Positions 26,251-36,452 are shown, counted from the first letter of the stretch. The stretch is DNA of 64,000 nt from Pseudomonas sp. PDM14 (GCF_014851905.1 NZ_JACVAQ010000003.1:386761-450760), one strand, 5' to 3'. The notes: generated by a model not told the origin, from the letters alone. Program-made: numbers and translations.

Positions 26251-26424
26251 TCAGCTTGCGCTGCGCTTCAGCGGCAGGACGTGCGGTGCGTGCAGGCGTT
26301 TTTCCAGGGTGGCGACGAAGGCGCGGGCTTCGCTCTCGCTGGTGAAGCTCACGCCATGCTGGTCCATCTGCACCTGCCAGCGTTGCCCCTGGGCGGTCTG
26401 CAGCGGTTTGATCAGGATGTTCAT
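26251..26424 (-). CDS. Small conserved-looking protein, 57 residues
   Basis: A short gene with ATG at 26424 and a strong ribosome site GGAGG 7 bases upstream. The product starts MNILIKPLQTAQGQRWQVQM and ends HAPHVLPLKRSAS. The middle, HGVSFTSESEARAFVATLEK, has the look of a compact alpha/beta fold like small hypothetical proteins I recall from pseudomonads. The function is unknown. It is convergent with the Bcr/CflA gene and lies 66 bases from the end of the large c-di-GMP gene on the same strand. Confidence 0.7.
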   Translation of the reverse strand: MNILIKPLQTAQGQRWQVQMDQHGVSFTSESEARAFVATLEKRLHAPHVLPLKRSAS

Positions 26425-26490
26425 CGGTGGCCTCCGTTGATTGCGGAGGTTGCAGTGTAGTGCGCCCGGGGCGGTTGCTGCTGACCTGTG

Positions 26491-29400
26491 TCAACCCACC
26501 GACTGATGGTCGTTGCGCAGCCAGTTGACCAGGTGGACGGCGCTTAGCGGGCGGCTGAACAGGTAGCCCTGGCACTGCTCGCAGCCCAATTCGCGCAGGG
26601 CCTGCAATTGCTCATTGGTTTCCACGCCCTCGGCCAGCACGCGCAGCTTGAGGTTGCGCGCCAGGCCGATGATGGTGGCGACGATCTCCAGGTTGCCCTG
26701 ATCCTCCGGGACGCCGTGCATGAAGCTCTGGTCGATCTTCAGCTTGTCCAGCGGGAAGCGCCGCAGGTAGGCCAGCGACGAATAGCCGGTGCCGAAGTCG
26801 TCGATGGCCAGCTTCAGCCCCAGCGCCTTGAGCGCGATCAGCGTCTCGCGCGCCTGCTCGACGTTGTCCATCAGTGCGCCTTCGGTGATTTCCAGCTCCA
26901 GGCAGGCGGCTGGCAGGCCACTGTCGGCGAGGGCGTCGCGCACCTGTTTGAGCAGGTCGGCCTGGCGGAACTGGCGTGGTGACAGGTTGACCGCCAGGGA
27001 CTGCAGCGTCAGGCCCTGCTGGCGCCAGAACTGCATCTGCCGGCAGGCCTCGCGCAGCACCCAGTTGCCGATCGGCACGATCAGTCCGGTTTCCTCGGCC
27101 AGGGGAATGAAGGTGGCCGGGGAAATCATGCCCTGCTCGCTGTTCCAGCGCAGCAGCGCTTCCACGCCGATCGGTGCGCCGCTGGCACTGTCCAGCAGCG
27201 GTTGGTAGTGCAGGCTGAATTCGTTGCGTTTGAGCGCCTGGCGCAGCTGCGCCTCCATGGCCAGGCGGGTGTGCGCCTGGTGGGTCAGGCCCTGGGTGTA
27301 GAAGCGGAAGGTATTGCGCCCTTCGAGCTTGGCCTGGTGCAGGGCCGCGTCGGCGTTGCGCAGCAATTCTTCGCTGGACAGGCCGTCGTCCGGGTACAGG
27401 CTGATGCCGATGCTGGCGCCCAGGTACACCTCGCGGCCATTGTTCAGTTGCAGCGGGCGCTCCAGCAGGTCGAGCAGGTTGCGCGCGATACTCGCCGCTT
27501 CCTCTGGGCGCTGCAGGTTTTCCAGCACCACGAGGAATTCGTCGCTGCTCAACCGCGCCAGGGTGTCCTCGTTGCGCAGGCGCTGCTGCAGGCGCCGGGC
27601 CACGGCGATCAGCAGTTCGTCGCCGGTCTTGTGGCCGAGGCCTTCGTTGATGGTCTTGAAGTGGTCGAGGTCGAAGAACAGCACGGCGACCCGTTCGCTG
27701 TGGCGCTGCGCATGCTCCAGGGCATGGTTGAGACGCTCGCTGGCGTACAGGCGGTTGGGCAGGTCGGTGAGGGTGTCGAAGTGGACCAGATGCGCCAGAC
27801 GCTCCTGGCTGTCGCGGTACTGGCTGAGGTCGGTGAAGCTGAGCACGTACTGCGGTTGCTGCGGGTCGCCGTCGCGCACGCGACTGATGGTCAACCAGAA
27901 GGGAAAGGGCGCGCCATCCTGGCGGGTGCCGGTGAGTTCGCCCTGCCAGTGACCGCTTTCTTCGACCTTGCGCCATAGCGTGCGGTAGCGCGCGCGCTCC
28001 ACACTGTTGCCCGGGTAGAGCGGCAGGCGCTTGCCCACTGCCTGCTGCGCGCTGAGGCCGGTGATGGCGCTGAATGCCGGGTTGCTGGCGATCACGCGGC
28101 GGCGTGCATCGACGATGGCCACGGCCTCCTGGGTGCTGTCGAACACCGTGGCGGCCTGGTGCAGGGCCTGCTCCTGTTCCTTGCGCAGGGTGATGTCCTC
28201 GACCACCGAGATGAAGTAGTTGGGCGAGCCGTTGGTGTGGCGCACCAGGGTCGCGCTGAGGTTGGCCCAGAACAGTTCGCCGTCACGGCGGCGATAGCGT
28301 TTCTCCAGGCTGTAGCTGGTCACGTCGCCGGCCAGCAGGTGCTGGATCTGTTCGAGGTCACTGTGCAGGTCGTCGGGGTGGGTGATTTCCTGGAAGGTCA
28401 GTTCGAGCAGTTCCTCGCGGCTGTAGCCGAGCATCTTGCACAGGCGCTGGTTGACCCGCAGCCAGTGGCCGTCGGGCGCCAGGTGGGCGATGCCGACCGC
28501 GGCCTGCTCGAAGGTTGCGCGAAAGCGCAGTTCGCTCTGCAGGCGTTCCTTGTCGCGCTGGTGCTGGCGTACCGCGAGGCCGGCCAGGCGGGTGAACTCG
28601 GTGACCAGGGCGATATCCCCCGGCGCCGGGTGTGCCACGCGACGGTAGTAGACGCCGAAGGTGCCGAGCACCTCGCCCTGGTCGTTCTTGAATGGCAGCG
28701 ACCAGCAGGCACGCAGCCCGGCCTGGGCGGTCAGCTCGCGGTAGGCCTGCCAGTGCGGGTGCTGCTGCAGGTCTTCGGCGATGGCCAGTTCGCCGGTCGC
28801 TGCGGCATGCCCGCAGCTGCCGGTCTGCGTCTGCGCGGCGATGCCGTCGACGGCGCGGCTGTAGCTGTTGGGCAGGCTCGGCGCGGAGATCAGGTTGAGC
28901 TGACCCTTGTCCAGCAGCATCACCGACACCAGCATTTCCGGGTTCAGGCGTTGCAGGCGCAGGACCATGTCGTCGAGCGTGCGCTGCAACGGCTGCTGGG
29001 CGAGCAACTGGTCGAGCACGGCGTTGCGCGCTTCTTGCAGGGCGTGGGTCTGGCGGCGCTCGTGGATGTCGCTGAAGCTGCCGCGCAGGCCCAGGCCGTA
29101 TTGCGCGCCGGCGGCCAGGCGCAGGGAGATCCAGCGGTGCTGGCCGTCGACTTCGCGCAGGCGGGTTTCGCCCTGCCAGCTGTTGCTCTGGCGGGCGAGG
29201 ATGCGCGAGATCTCGTGGCCGACCTGTTGCTCGTCGTCCGCCAGGAAATCCAGCAGCGACCGGCCCAGGCTCTCGCGAATGCTGTAGCCGGTGATGGTTT
29301 CCCAGGTCGGGTTGAGCAGGGTCAGGCGGCCGCTGCTGTCGGTGAGGAAGATCGCCTCGTGCAACTGCTCGACCAGCTCGCGGTAGCGCGCCTCGCTGGC

Positions 29401-30384
29401 TTCCAGTTCGCCGTGCGTGCGCTTCTGCTCGCCGAGGTCGATGTCCACGCAGTACATCTCCAGCTGGTTGCGTGCGTTGCGCAGCAAGAGGTGGCTGGAA
29501 TACACGTGCGCCTCGCTGCCGTCGCGGCGCTGCAGGGTCAGCTCGGCGGCGGGAATCGGTGGGCCGCCGATCATCCAGCTGGTGATTTCGCTGATCACCT
29601 GGTGACGCATGGCTGGCGGGATGATCAGGTCCTCGATATGCCGGCCCATCGCCTCGGCCATGCTGTAGCCGTAGAGCTGGGCGCTGGCCTGGTTCCAGAA
29701 GATCACCCGGCGCTCGCGGTCGTAACCCTGCACGGCGATGCGCGGTGTCTGCTCGAACAGCTGGCGGAAACGCTGCTCGCTCTCGCGCAGCGCCAGCTCG
29801 TCGCGCTTCTGCGTGCTGATGTTCTGCAAGGTGCCGTGGGCATGCCCCCCGGGTTGCAGCGAGCCCCGCAGCATCAGCCACACGGTCGATTCGCTGCTCG
29901 GCAGGTTCAGGCGGGCGTTGACCAGCAGCTGGCTGCCGCCTTCGAGCAGGGTCTGCAGACCGCGGTACACGGCGTTGCGGTCGGCGGGGTGCAGCCAGGC
30001 GAGCAGTTCGTCGGTGGTGCAGATGTTGTCTTCATCGGGGCGCGCCAGCAGGCGCAGCGCCTCGGCCGACCAGCAGAAGCGGCCGTCGAATTCCCAGGTG
30101 CCGAGGCCGGCTTCGCGCTGGGTCTGCTGCAGTTGCAGGGCGCGCTGGCGCAGGCTGTCCTGCAGCAGCTGCTGGGTGCGCTGGTCGTGGCGGGCGATGA
30201 GCAGGAGCAGCACGCTGCTGGCCGCGACGAAGATCAGGCCCTTGTAGGTCTGCAGTTCGGCCAGGGTGACCTGGTCATGCACCATCAGCAGCAGGAGCTG
30301 ATCGCTGAGCAGAATCCACAGCACGCTGAACAGGATGTAGATGACGGCCAGGCGCATCGGCCGGGAGAAGACGGTCTGGCGCAT
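26491..30384 (-). CDS. Membrane multi-PAS/GAF protein with degenerate GGDEF and intact EAL domain
   Basis: A 1297-residue c-di-GMP signalling protein. Two transmembrane helices lie at about 12-34 and 47-64 with a very short periplasmic loop. Then come PAS-like modules at about 85-195, 203-320 and 333-445, a GAF domain at about 455-605, PAS modules at about 620-735 and 742-860, GGDEF at about 865-1030 and EAL at about 1040-1290. The GGDEF signature is S946-S947-D-E-F, so the cyclase site is degenerate. EAL residues are present: E1075-A-L, NLSPRQF, LELEITE, D1195-D1196 in [16 protein letters not shown] and EGVET. It most likely hydrolyses c-di-GMP. It lies 69 bases after the TAXI lipoprotein gene on the same strand. 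Confidence 0.93.
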   Translation of the reverse strand: MRQTVFSRPMRLAVIYILFSVLWILLSDQLLLLMVHDQVTLAELQTYKGLIFVAASSVLLLLIARHDQRTQQLLQDSLRQRALQLQQTQREAGLGTWEFDGRFCWSAEALRLLARPDEDNICTTDELLAWLHPADRNAVYRGLQTLLEGGSQLLVNARLNLPSSESTVWLMLRGSLQPGGHAHGTLQNISTQKRDELALRESEQRFRQLFEQTPRIAVQGYDRERRVIFWNQASAQLYGYSMAEAMGRHIEDLIIPPAMRHQVISEITSWMIGGPPIPAAELTLQRRDGSEAHVYSSHLLLRNARNQLEMYCVDIDLGEQKRTHGELEASEARYRELVEQLHEAIFLTDSSGRLTLLNPTWETITGYSIRESLGRSLLDFLADDEQQVGHEISRILARQSNSWQGETRLREVDGQHRWISLRLAAGAQYGLGLRGSFSDIHERRQTHALQEARNAVLDQLLAQQPLQRTLDDMVLRLQRLNPEMLVSVMLLDKGQLNLISAPSLPNSYSRAVDGIAAQTQTGSCGHAAATGELAIAEDLQQHPHWQAYRELTAQAGLRACWSLPFKNDQGEVLGTFGVYYRRVAHPAPGDIALVTEFTRLAGLAVRQHQRDKERLQSELRFRATFEQAAVGIAHLAPDGHWLRVNQRLCKMLGYSREELLELTFQEITHPDDLHSDLEQIQHLLAGDVTSYSLEKRYRRRDGELFWANLSATLVRHTNGSPNYFISVVEDITLRKEQEQALHQAATVFDSTQEAVAIVDARRRVIASNPAFSAITGLSAQQAVGKRLPLYPGNSVERARYRTLWRKVEESGHWQGELTGTRQDGAPFPFWLTISRVRDGDPQQPQYVLSFTDLSQYRDSQERLAHLVHFDTLTDLPNRLYASERLNHALEHAQRHSERVAVLFFDLDHFKTINEGLGHKTGDELLIAVARRLQQRLRNEDTLARLSSDEFLVVLENLQRPEEAASIARNLLDLLERPLQLNNGREVYLGASIGISLYPDDGLSSEELLRNADAALHQAKLEGRNTFRFYTQGLTHQAHTRLAMEAQLRQALKRNEFSLHYQPLLDSASGAPIGVEALLRWNSEQGMISPATFIPLAEETGLIVPIGNWVLREACRQMQFWRQQGLTLQSLAVNLSPRQFRQADLLKQVRDALADSGLPAACLELEITEGALMDNVEQARETLIALKALGLKLAIDDFGTGYSSLAYLRRFPLDKLKIDQSFMHGVPEDQGNLEIVATIIGLARNLKLRVLAEGVETNEQLQALRELGCEQCQGYLFSRPLSAVHLVNWLRNDHQSVG

Positions 30385-30453
30385 GACGGACCTCGGAACG
30401 TGACGAATGAGCCGGCGACCGCTGCTGCGCAGGGAGCGGCGCCCGCCTTGAGT

Positions 30454-31968
30454 CTAGTCCTTGTTGTCCGGGGTGCCCGTTGCGCCACGCGGGCTGTCGG
30501 CCTCGAGTGCCTGCAGGGCTTTCTGCGCGCCTTCGTGCAGCGGGATGCCGATGCCGCGCTGGGCGTTGCCGAGGGACAGTTGGCTGCCCTGCACGCTGCC
30601 GCGCTGCAGCCACTGCGCGTCGAGGGAGAACACCTGGCGCACCAGTTCCTCGGCCTCGCGGTTGGTCAGCTGGGTGTCGGTGAGCAGCAGGCTGCTCACC
30701 GCCAGGGTCGCAACGGCGGCCGGTTGCTGCGGGTAGGTGCCGGCAGGCAGCTGGAAGGCGAAGGTGCCGGGGCGCTGGTCGACGACCCGCGCAATGGCGT
30801 CGGGATCGAGTGGCAGCAGGCGCAGGTCGAGGGCTTCGCTGGCCGCGCGGATCTGGTCGGCCGGGGCGCCGATCACCTGGAACAGCGCATCGAGTTCGCC
30901 ATCGCGCATGCGGGTCAGCGCCTGTTGCATGTCCAGGGCCGGTGCCGCGGCGAGGTCCTGCACGCCGAGGCCGTGGGCGCTGAGCACCGCCAGCGCGGTG
31001 TCGCGCGAGGCCGAGCCGGCGAGGCCGAGGCTGACGCGCTTGTCACGCAGCTCGGCGACGCTGTAGATCTCGCTGTTGCTGCGTACCAGCACGTGCAGCG
31101 GTTCCGGGTAGAGGCTGGCGAGGGCACGCAGGCTGATGTCGGCGCCGTCCTTGGCGAACAGCCCGCTGCCGTTGACGGCCTGCTGCGCGACATCACTCTG
31201 CGACAGGGCCAGCACCGCTTCGCCGCGGCGCAGCATGCGCAGGTTGTCGAGGCCACCGGCGGTGGTCAGCGGCAGCAGCTCGATGCCCTTGTCGCGCAAC
31301 ACGCCGCTAAGGGCATCGGCGAAGCGCGCGTACTGCCCGGCCTGCGGGCCGCCGGCCATGACGTAACCGCTGTGCAGGCGATTCAGGCGGCCTTGGATAT
31401 TGTTCAGCGAGCGACCCAGCTCGTCGCGGATGATTGCCCGCTCGCGGTTGCCGCTGTCGCCGAGCTTGAGCGCGGTGCCGATGGCGCTGACCAGCTGTTC
31501 GCTGGGCACGCCGCCGGCTTGCTCGGGCATCGGTGCCCGTGGCGCGCTGAAACCCTGTGGCACCACGCTGTGCCAGGCGCCGTCGGCTTGCCGGTAGATC
31601 AGGCTGCCGTGCACCTTGAGCTGGTCGCCCCGGTGGTTGCCGCCGTTCTCGATCCCGGAGACGCCGCGCGGGCCGGCACCTAGGGCGCTGATCAGGCTGG
31701 CCACGCCGGGCGAGTCCCAGGAGCCGAAGTCCTGGTCCTGCTCGACCCGCAGCTGCGCATCGAAGTACACCACCACCCGCGCTTCGCCTTCCGGAGCATG
31801 GGCATCGGTGGCCGAGCCGCGGCGCTGCAGCTCAGTGATGCTCAGCACCTGCGCGGGAAAGGCCTGGGCCAGCTGGCGTTGCAGGTCGGCCTGCAGTTGC
31901 GCCTGGTCCGGGCCGCGCGAGCAGGCGCCGAGCAGGAGGGTCAGGGCAAGCAGAAAGAGACGCGGCAT
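30454..31968 (-). CDS. TAXI-family TRAP-type solute-binding lipoprotein
   Basis: A 504-residue exported lipoprotein with lipobox LLLGAC (C16). An N-terminal extra domain of about 150 residues precedes the TAXI solute-binding fold. The fold is recognisable from SGYVMAGGPQAGQYARFADAL, LSQSDVAQQAVNGSG, RVSLGLAGSASRDTALAVL and DGELDALFQVIGAPADQI. The family binds glutamate-like or other organic acids for TRAP transporters, but no TRAP membrane subunits are nearby. The ATG at 31968 lies 2 bases after the gltS stop (TGA-AC-ATG), with a G-rich ribosome site inside gltS, so the two are coupled. Its ligand is unknown. Confidence 0.85.
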   Translation of the reverse strand: MPRLFLLALTLLLGACSRGPDQAQLQADLQRQLAQAFPAQVLSITELQRRGSATDAHAPEGEARVVVYFDAQLRVEQDQDFGSWDSPGVASLISALGAGPRGVSGIENGGNHRGDQLKVHGSLIYRQADGAWHSVVPQGFSAPRAPMPEQAGGVPSEQLVSAIGTALKLGDSGNRERAIIRDELGRSLNNIQGRLNRLHSGYVMAGGPQAGQYARFADALSGVLRDKGIELLPLTTAGGLDNLRMLRRGEAVLALSQSDVAQQAVNGSGLFAKDGADISLRALASLYPEPLHVLVRSNSEIYSVAELRDKRVSLGLAGSASRDTALAVLSAHGLGVQDLAAAPALDMQQALTRMRDGELDALFQVIGAPADQIRAASEALDLRLLPLDPDAIARVVDQRPGTFAFQLPAGTYPQQPAAVATLAVSSLLLTDTQLTNREAEELVRQVFSLDAQWLQRGSVQGSQLSLGNAQRGIGIPLHEGAQKALQALEADSPRGATGTPDNKD

Positions 31969-31970
31969 GT

Positions 31971-33164
31971 TCAACCCCCCAGGCCCGGAAAGCTGAGGAA
32001 GCCGGTGAGCACCAGCGCATTGAGCAGGTCGACGAGGAAGGCGCCCACCAGCGGCGCGACGACGAACGCCTGCGGCGCTGGGCCGTAGCGCTGGGCGACG
32101 GCCTGCATGTTGGCGATGGCGGTGGCCGTGGCGCCGACGGCGAAGCCGCAGAAGGCGGCGGACAGCACGGCGCCTTCGTAGTCACGGCCGCAGCAATTGA
32201 ATACCACCCAGGTGGAGTAGAGCATGGCCAGCAGCGCCTGGCCGAGCAGCATCAGCAGCAGCGGCCCGGCGACGCTGGCGATCTGGCTGAAGTCCAGGGT
32301 CATCATGGTGATCACCAGGAACAGCGAGAGGGTCAACGAGGCCATCAGGCCGATGGCGTTGTCGTTCAGGTGCACGCCCAGCAGCCCGGCGCCATTGCGC
32401 AGCACCACGCCGAGCAGCAGGCACCAGAGGAATCCGGGCAGGGTCACCGCGCCCTCGCCAACCAGCCCGGCCAGCAGCGGCCCGCCGACCAGGGCCAGTA
32501 GGGTGGCGGCCAGCACCAGGATGAAGTTGCGCGTGTCCACCGGCGGTGCCGCGAGCAGCTCCTCGGCGCTGACGTCATCGCCCTGGGCGCGGCTGCCCCT
32601 GAGTTGGTGACGTTTGATCAGCCATTGTGCGACCGGCCCGCCGATGATGCCGCCGACCACCAGGCCGAGAGTGGCGAAAGTCATCGACAACTCCATGATC
32701 GACTGCAGGTTGTTCACCTCGGCGAAGCGTTCGGCGTAAGCCGCGCCAGTGCCGTGGCCGCCGACCAGGGTGATGGTGCCGCCCACCAGGCCCATCAGTG
32801 GGTGCATGTCGAGGCCCCAGGCGATGGCCACGCCGAGCAGATTCTGCAGGAACAGGAAGGGAATCAGGGCCAGGGTGAACAGCAGCAGGCGCTTGCCGCC
32901 CTGCCTGAGCAGCGCCAGGTTGGCCGACAGCCCGACGGCGGCGAAGAAGGCCAGCAGCAGGCTGGGCTTCATGCTCATGTCGAACTGCAGGCTGAGGTTG
33001 GCAAAGCGCCCGAGCAGGGCGAAGGCGACGGCGAAGAGTACGCCGCCGGTGATCGGGTCGGGGATGTTGTAGCGCGACAGCACGGGGATCAGCTGGTTGA
33101 TCACCCGTCCGAGCAGCAAGACCAGCACGGCGACCAGAAGGGTTTCCACGGGTTGCAACGTCAC
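31971..33164 (-). CDS. gltS: Sodium/glutamate symporter GltS
   Basis: A 397-residue Na+-coupled glutamate carrier of the inner membrane. The GTG at 33164 is chosen for AGGAG 7 bases upstream; the longer frame from 33194 has no ribosome site. Typical motifs are NIPDPITGGVLFA, GGTITLVGGHGTGAAYAERFAE (the first re-entrant loop) and AFCGFAVGATATAIANMQAV (the second). About ten helices are arranged in two inverted halves. It is the first gene of a minus-strand cluster with the TAXI lipoprotein and the EAL protein. Confidence 0.93.
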   Translation of the reverse strand: MTLQPVETLLVAVLVLLLGRVINQLIPVLSRYNIPDPITGGVLFAVAFALLGRFANLSLQFDMSMKPSLLLAFFAAVGLSANLALLRQGGKRLLLFTLALIPFLFLQNLLGVAIAWGLDMHPLMGLVGGTITLVGGHGTGAAYAERFAEVNNLQSIMELSMTFATLGLVVGGIIGGPVAQWLIKRHQLRGSRAQGDDVSAEELLAAPPVDTRNFILVLAATLLALVGGPLLAGLVGEGAVTLPGFLWCLLLGVVLRNGAGLLGVHLNDNAIGLMASLTLSLFLVITMMTLDFSQIASVAGPLLLMLLGQALLAMLYSTWVVFNCCGRDYEGAVLSAAFCGFAVGATATAIANMQAVAQRYGPAPQAFVVAPLVGAFLVDLLNALVLTGFLSFPGLGG

Positions 33165-33501
33165 ATCGACACTCCTAGGGCGAGCAGGGCGCACGGCGTC
33201 GGGGGGTGACGCGGGCGGGCCTGCGGGACGGACAGGAGCAAAGCCTGGCTGCCGTGGTTGACTGGTACATGTCTAGTTAAGGAATGACCGCCTGTCGACC
33301 GTGAAGGTTCGCCTGGCGTGCAAATGGAAAGCCTTGCGCTGCGCCTTGGCGGTGGTCCGAACCCCCGTTGCGGTTTCAGTGTCGTGCTCGCGTGCGGGGA
33401 GCCAGCCAAGGCGGCAGGTCGTTGGGCTCGGCAGCAAAAGCAAACGCCGCCGGGCCATGGCCGGGCGGCGTTGTAGGGCGCAGCGTGACGAGGGGCGGTG
33501 A
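33165..33501. other. 337-base intergenic region
   Basis: Holds the gltS ribosome site (33172-33176 on the minus strand), an AT-rich stretch at 33258-33290 that may contain the gltS promoter but shows no clear hexamers, and the terminator of the oxidoreductase gene (33441-33473). No gene or RNA was recognised. Confidence 0.6.
33441..33473 (-). terminator. Terminator of the oxidoreductase gene
   Basis: Stem based on AACGCCGCC and GGCGGCGTT with a central palindrome GGCCATGGCC. On the minus strand it is followed by TGCTTTTGC. It lies 29 bases after the oxidoreductase stop. Confidence 0.7.
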
Positions 33502-34533
33502 TCAGAAGCCTTCGAGCACGATCTTGCCGCGCGACGTGCCGCTTTCCAGTTGCGCGTGGGCGCGGCGCAGGTTGGCGGCGTTGATGCTGCCGTAGTGCTC
33601 GCCGAGGGTGGTCTTCAGCACGCCATCGTCGATCAGTTGGCTGACGCGATTGAGCAGACGATGCTGCTCGCTCATGTCCTCGGTCTGGAACAGCGAGCGG
33701 GTGTACATGAACTCCCAGTGCAGCGACAGGCTCTTGCGCTTGAGCTTGACCACGTCGAGCTGCGCCGGGTCGTCGATCAGGCCAAGTTTGCCTTGCGGCG
33801 CCAGGGCCTCGACCAGTTGCTCGAAGTGCTGGTCGGTGTTGGTCAGGCTGGCGACGTGGGTCACCTGGGGGATGCCGATGCGCGCCAGCTCGGCGGCCAG
33901 CGGCTGGCTGTGGTCGATGACGTGATGCGCGCCGAGCTCGCGGACCCAGGCCTGGGTTTCCGGGCGCGAGGCAGTGCCGATCACCGTGGCGCCGGTGAGT
34001 TGCCGCGCCAGTTGCACCAGGATCGAGCCGACGCCACCGGCCGCACCGACGATCAGCAGGGTTTGCTGGGCATTGTTGGGGTTGCCGTCATGACGATGGT
34101 TCTCGGCGATCTGCAGGCGCTCGAACAGCAGTTCCCAGGCAGTGATCGCGGTCAGCGGCAGGGCGGCGGCGCGGGCGAAATCCAGCGAGCCGGGCATGCG
34201 CCCGACCAGGCGCTCGTCGACCACGTGCAGCTCGCTGTTGGCACCGGGGCGATCCAGGGCGCCGGCGTAGAACACCTGATCGCCGGCGCGGAAGTGGCGC
34301 ACTTCGTCTCCCACCGCGACGACCACACCGGCCACGTCCCAGCCGAGTACCTTGGCCTCGCCATTGGCAGGCGCCACGTTGCGGCGGATCTTGGTATCCA
34401 CCGGGTTGACCGAGATGGCTTTGACCTCGACCAGCAGGTCGTGGGGTCCGGGTGTCGGCGCGGCCAGCGCGATATCGAGCAGGGCTTCGGGATGGTCGAT
34501 GGGCAGGGACTGGTAGTAGGCGATGGCTTTCAT
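33502..34533 (-). CDS. Zinc-type alcohol dehydrogenase-like / quinone oxidoreductase (MDR family)
   Basis: A 343-residue medium-chain reductase of the zeta-crystallin/quinone-oxidoreductase type. The N-terminal GroES-like domain includes DLLVEVKAISVNPVDTKIR and GWDVAGVVVAVG. The Rossmann domain has LLIVGAAGGVGSILVQLARQ and a change of chain at IGTASRPETQAWVRELGAHHVIDH. No structural zinc cysteine cluster is present, so it is probably a zinc-free NAD(P)H reductase. The ATG at 34533 (MKAIAYYQSL) is the family start. It is divergent from a LysR gene at 34780 that probably regulates it. Confidence 0.9.
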   Translation of the reverse strand: MKAIAYYQSLPIDHPEALLDIALAAPTPGPHDLLVEVKAISVNPVDTKIRRNVAPANGEAKVLGWDVAGVVVAVGDEVRHFRAGDQVFYAGALDRPGANSELHVVDERLVGRMPGSLDFARAAALPLTAITAWELLFERLQIAENHRHDGNPNNAQQTLLIVGAAGGVGSILVQLARQLTGATVIGTASRPETQAWVRELGAHHVIDHSQPLAAELARIGIPQVTHVASLTNTDQHFEQLVEALAPQGKLGLIDDPAQLDVVKLKRKSLSLHWEFMYTRSLFQTEDMSEQHRLLNRVSQLIDDGVLKTTLGEHYGSINAANLRRAHAQLESGTSRGKIVLEGF

Positions 34534-34779
34534 GCGTGGGATTCCTTGGGCAGGCTCGGGATGCAAGGCGAACGCAGAGCTTAGGTTCCATAGGAAAAGT
34601 CGTCGAGCCAGGGGCCGAGCCCGCCATTTCTGAGCAGGCATCGGCGCTGTGCCGAGCGCTTTTCACATGCAACCGGATGGCGCTGCAGTGAGTGGGGCCA
34701 TGTTGGTCTATCTCATTGGCGAGAAAAACCAGTGCAGGTTAGAGTCTCTTTCAATCTTATTTTGATAATGGAGGCGGCG

Positions 34780-35700
34780 ATGCTACGCCTGGACGACCTC
34801 GAACTGTTTGCCCGTACCGCCGAGCTGGGCAGCTTGTCTGCCGCTGCGCGGGCGTTGGACTGCTCCCCGGCGGTGGCGAGCGCCGCGCTCAAGCGCCTGG
34901 AGCAGCAGCTCGAGGCGCGCCTGTTCATTCGCTCCACGCGCAGCCTGCGCCTGACTGCCGAGGGGGAGCAGTTCCTGGCTTACGCCAGTACTGCGCTGCA
35001 GAGCCTGGAAGAAGGGCGACAGGCGCTGGCCGGCGGCAAGAGCGCGATCAGTGGTGTGCTGCAGCTGTCGGCACCGTCGGATTTCGGGCGCAACGTGTTG
35101 CTGCCCTGGCTCGACGCATTCCAGCGCGAGCACCCGCAGCTGAGCCTGCGCCTGCTGCTCAGCGATCGCGTCACCGACCTGTTCCGCCAACCGGTGGACA
35201 TCGCCCTGCGCTACGGTGAGCCGGAGGACTCCAGCCTGGTGGCGCTGCCCGTGGCCGCCACCAACCGCCGCGTGCTGTGTGCCGCGCCGAGCTACTTCGC
35301 CGCCCACGGTCGCCCGCTGCAGCCGGACGATCTGGCCGACCACAACTGCCTGCTGTACATGCTCGGTGGCCGCGTGCACGAGCGTTGGGCATTCAGCGAA
35401 GGGCGGCGCACGGTGAGCGTGACCGTGGCCGGCAACCGTGTCAGCGACGATGCCGATGTGGTGCGGCGCTGGGCCGTGGCGGGGCAGGGCGTGACCTACA
35501 AGTCCTGGCTCGACGTGGCGGGCGACGTAAAGGCCGGGCGTCTGACATTGGCCCTGGACGGCTACCTCGGCGAGCCGACGCCGCTGAACCTGATCTGCGC
35601 CCATCGTGCGCAGTTGAGCAAGCCGGTGCACCTGTTGCGCGAATTCCTCCAGCAACGCTGCGCCGAGCTGCTGGCGCAGGCGCCCTGGCAGGCACGCTGA
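34780..35700 (+). CDS. LysR-family transcriptional regulator
   Basis: A 306-residue LTTR. The ATG at 34780 follows GGAGG by 5 bases. The winged helix reads LRLDDLELFARTAELGSLSAAARALDCSPAVASAALKRLEQ (split, residues 2-42), and the effector domain runs from about 88 to 295. An AT-rich stretch before the gene (34740-34770) is a likely promoter and LTTR binding zone shared with the oxidoreductase gene 246 bases away. The CrgA-type effector domain (REPVDIALRYGEPED-like FRQPVDIALRYGEPED) is common among regulators of neighbouring reductases. Confidence 0.92.
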   Translation: MLRLDDLELFARTAELGSLSAAARALDCSPAVASAALKRLEQQLEARLFIRSTRSLRLTAEGEQFLAYASTALQSLEEGRQALAGGKSAISGVLQLSAPSDFGRNVLLPWLDAFQREHPQLSLRLLLSDRVTDLFRQPVDIALRYGEPEDSSLVALPVAATNRRVLCAAPSYFAAHGRPLQPDDLADHNCLLYMLGGRVHERWAFSEGRRTVSVTVAGNRVSDDADVVRRWAVAGQGVTYKSWLDVAGDVKAGRLTLALDGYLGEPTPLNLICAHRAQLSKPVHLLREFLQQRCAELLAQAPWQAR

Positions 35701-35789
35701 AGCCGGGGGTTTGCTGGGTGCTCGGGAGGAGGGTGGTGCAGCCTGCGTTGCCATCCATGGCAGGGTGCGGGTGAGGCGAGTGGGCGGAG

Positions 35790-36452
35790 CTAGCTGCGCG
35801 GCGGCGGTGTGAGCCCGCAACCCTTGAGAATGATGCGTTCGAGGTTGTCGGCGGCTTCGTCGAAGTCGGCCTTCTTCAGGCTGTTCTTGCCGGTGAAGCG
35901 GCAGATCTGGCTGGCGAAATCAGCGTAGTGCTGGGTGCTGCCCCAGAGCAGGAAGATCAGGTGCACCGGGTCGATCGGGTCCAGCTTGCCGGCGTCGATC
36001 CAGGCCTGGAACACCGCCGCACGGCCGCGGAACCAGTCGCGGTAGTCCTGGGTGAAGTGGCCGCTGAGGTGCTCGCCACCGCTGATCACTTCCATGGCGA
36101 AGATGCGCGAGGCCAGCGGCTGGTTGCGCGAGAACTCCAGCTTGGCGCGGATGTAGCTGCTCAGCGCGGCAGCCGGGTCGTCGTCGACGCTCAGGTAGTT
36201 GAAGGTCGCGTCCCACTGGTCGAGCACGTTGCTCAACACCGCCACGTACAACCCCAGCTTGCTGCTGAAGTAATAGTGCAGGTTGGCCTTGGGCAGCCCC
36301 ACCGCCTGGGCGATGGTGTTCATGCTGGTGCCTTTGTAGCCATGGCGGGCAAATTGTTCTTCGGCGGCGGCGATGATCGCTTTTTCGTTCTTCTGGCGAA
36401 TGCGGCCGGCCGGTTTTCCGGTACTTGGAGGGGGGGAAGCTGGAGCGGGCAT
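35790..36452 (-). CDS. TetR-family regulator, RutR-like
   Basis: A 220-residue TetR protein. The ATG at 36452 gives MPAPASPPPSTGKPAGRIRQ; an in-frame extension to 36533 lacks a ribosome site. The helix-turn-helix is EEQFARHGYKGTSMNTIAQ followed by AVGLPKANLHYYFSSK. The C-terminal half contains KLEFSRNQPLASRIFAMEV and GKLDPIDPVHLIFLLWGSTQ, which closely parallels E. coli RutR. In pseudomonads such proteins often control pyrimidine or beta-alanine related catabolism, which would fit the bau genes nearby, but no target operator is seen. Confidence 0.88.
   Translation of the reverse strand: MPAPASPPPSTGKPAGRIRQKNEKAIIAAAEEQFARHGYKGTSMNTIAQAVGLPKANLHYYFSSKLGLYVAVLSNVLDQWDATFNYLSVDDDPAAALSSYIRAKLEFSRNQPLASRIFAMEVISGGEHLSGHFTQDYRDWFRGRAAVFQAWIDAGKLDPIDPVHLIFLLWGSTQHYADFASQICRFTGKNSLKKADFDEAADNLERIILKGCGLTPPPRS

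Noticed and set aside
28159..31683. 1174-residue plus-strand open frame opposite the c-di-GMP and TAXI genes
   Set aside because: Antisense shadow; crosses two real genes and an intergenic gap and lacks domains.
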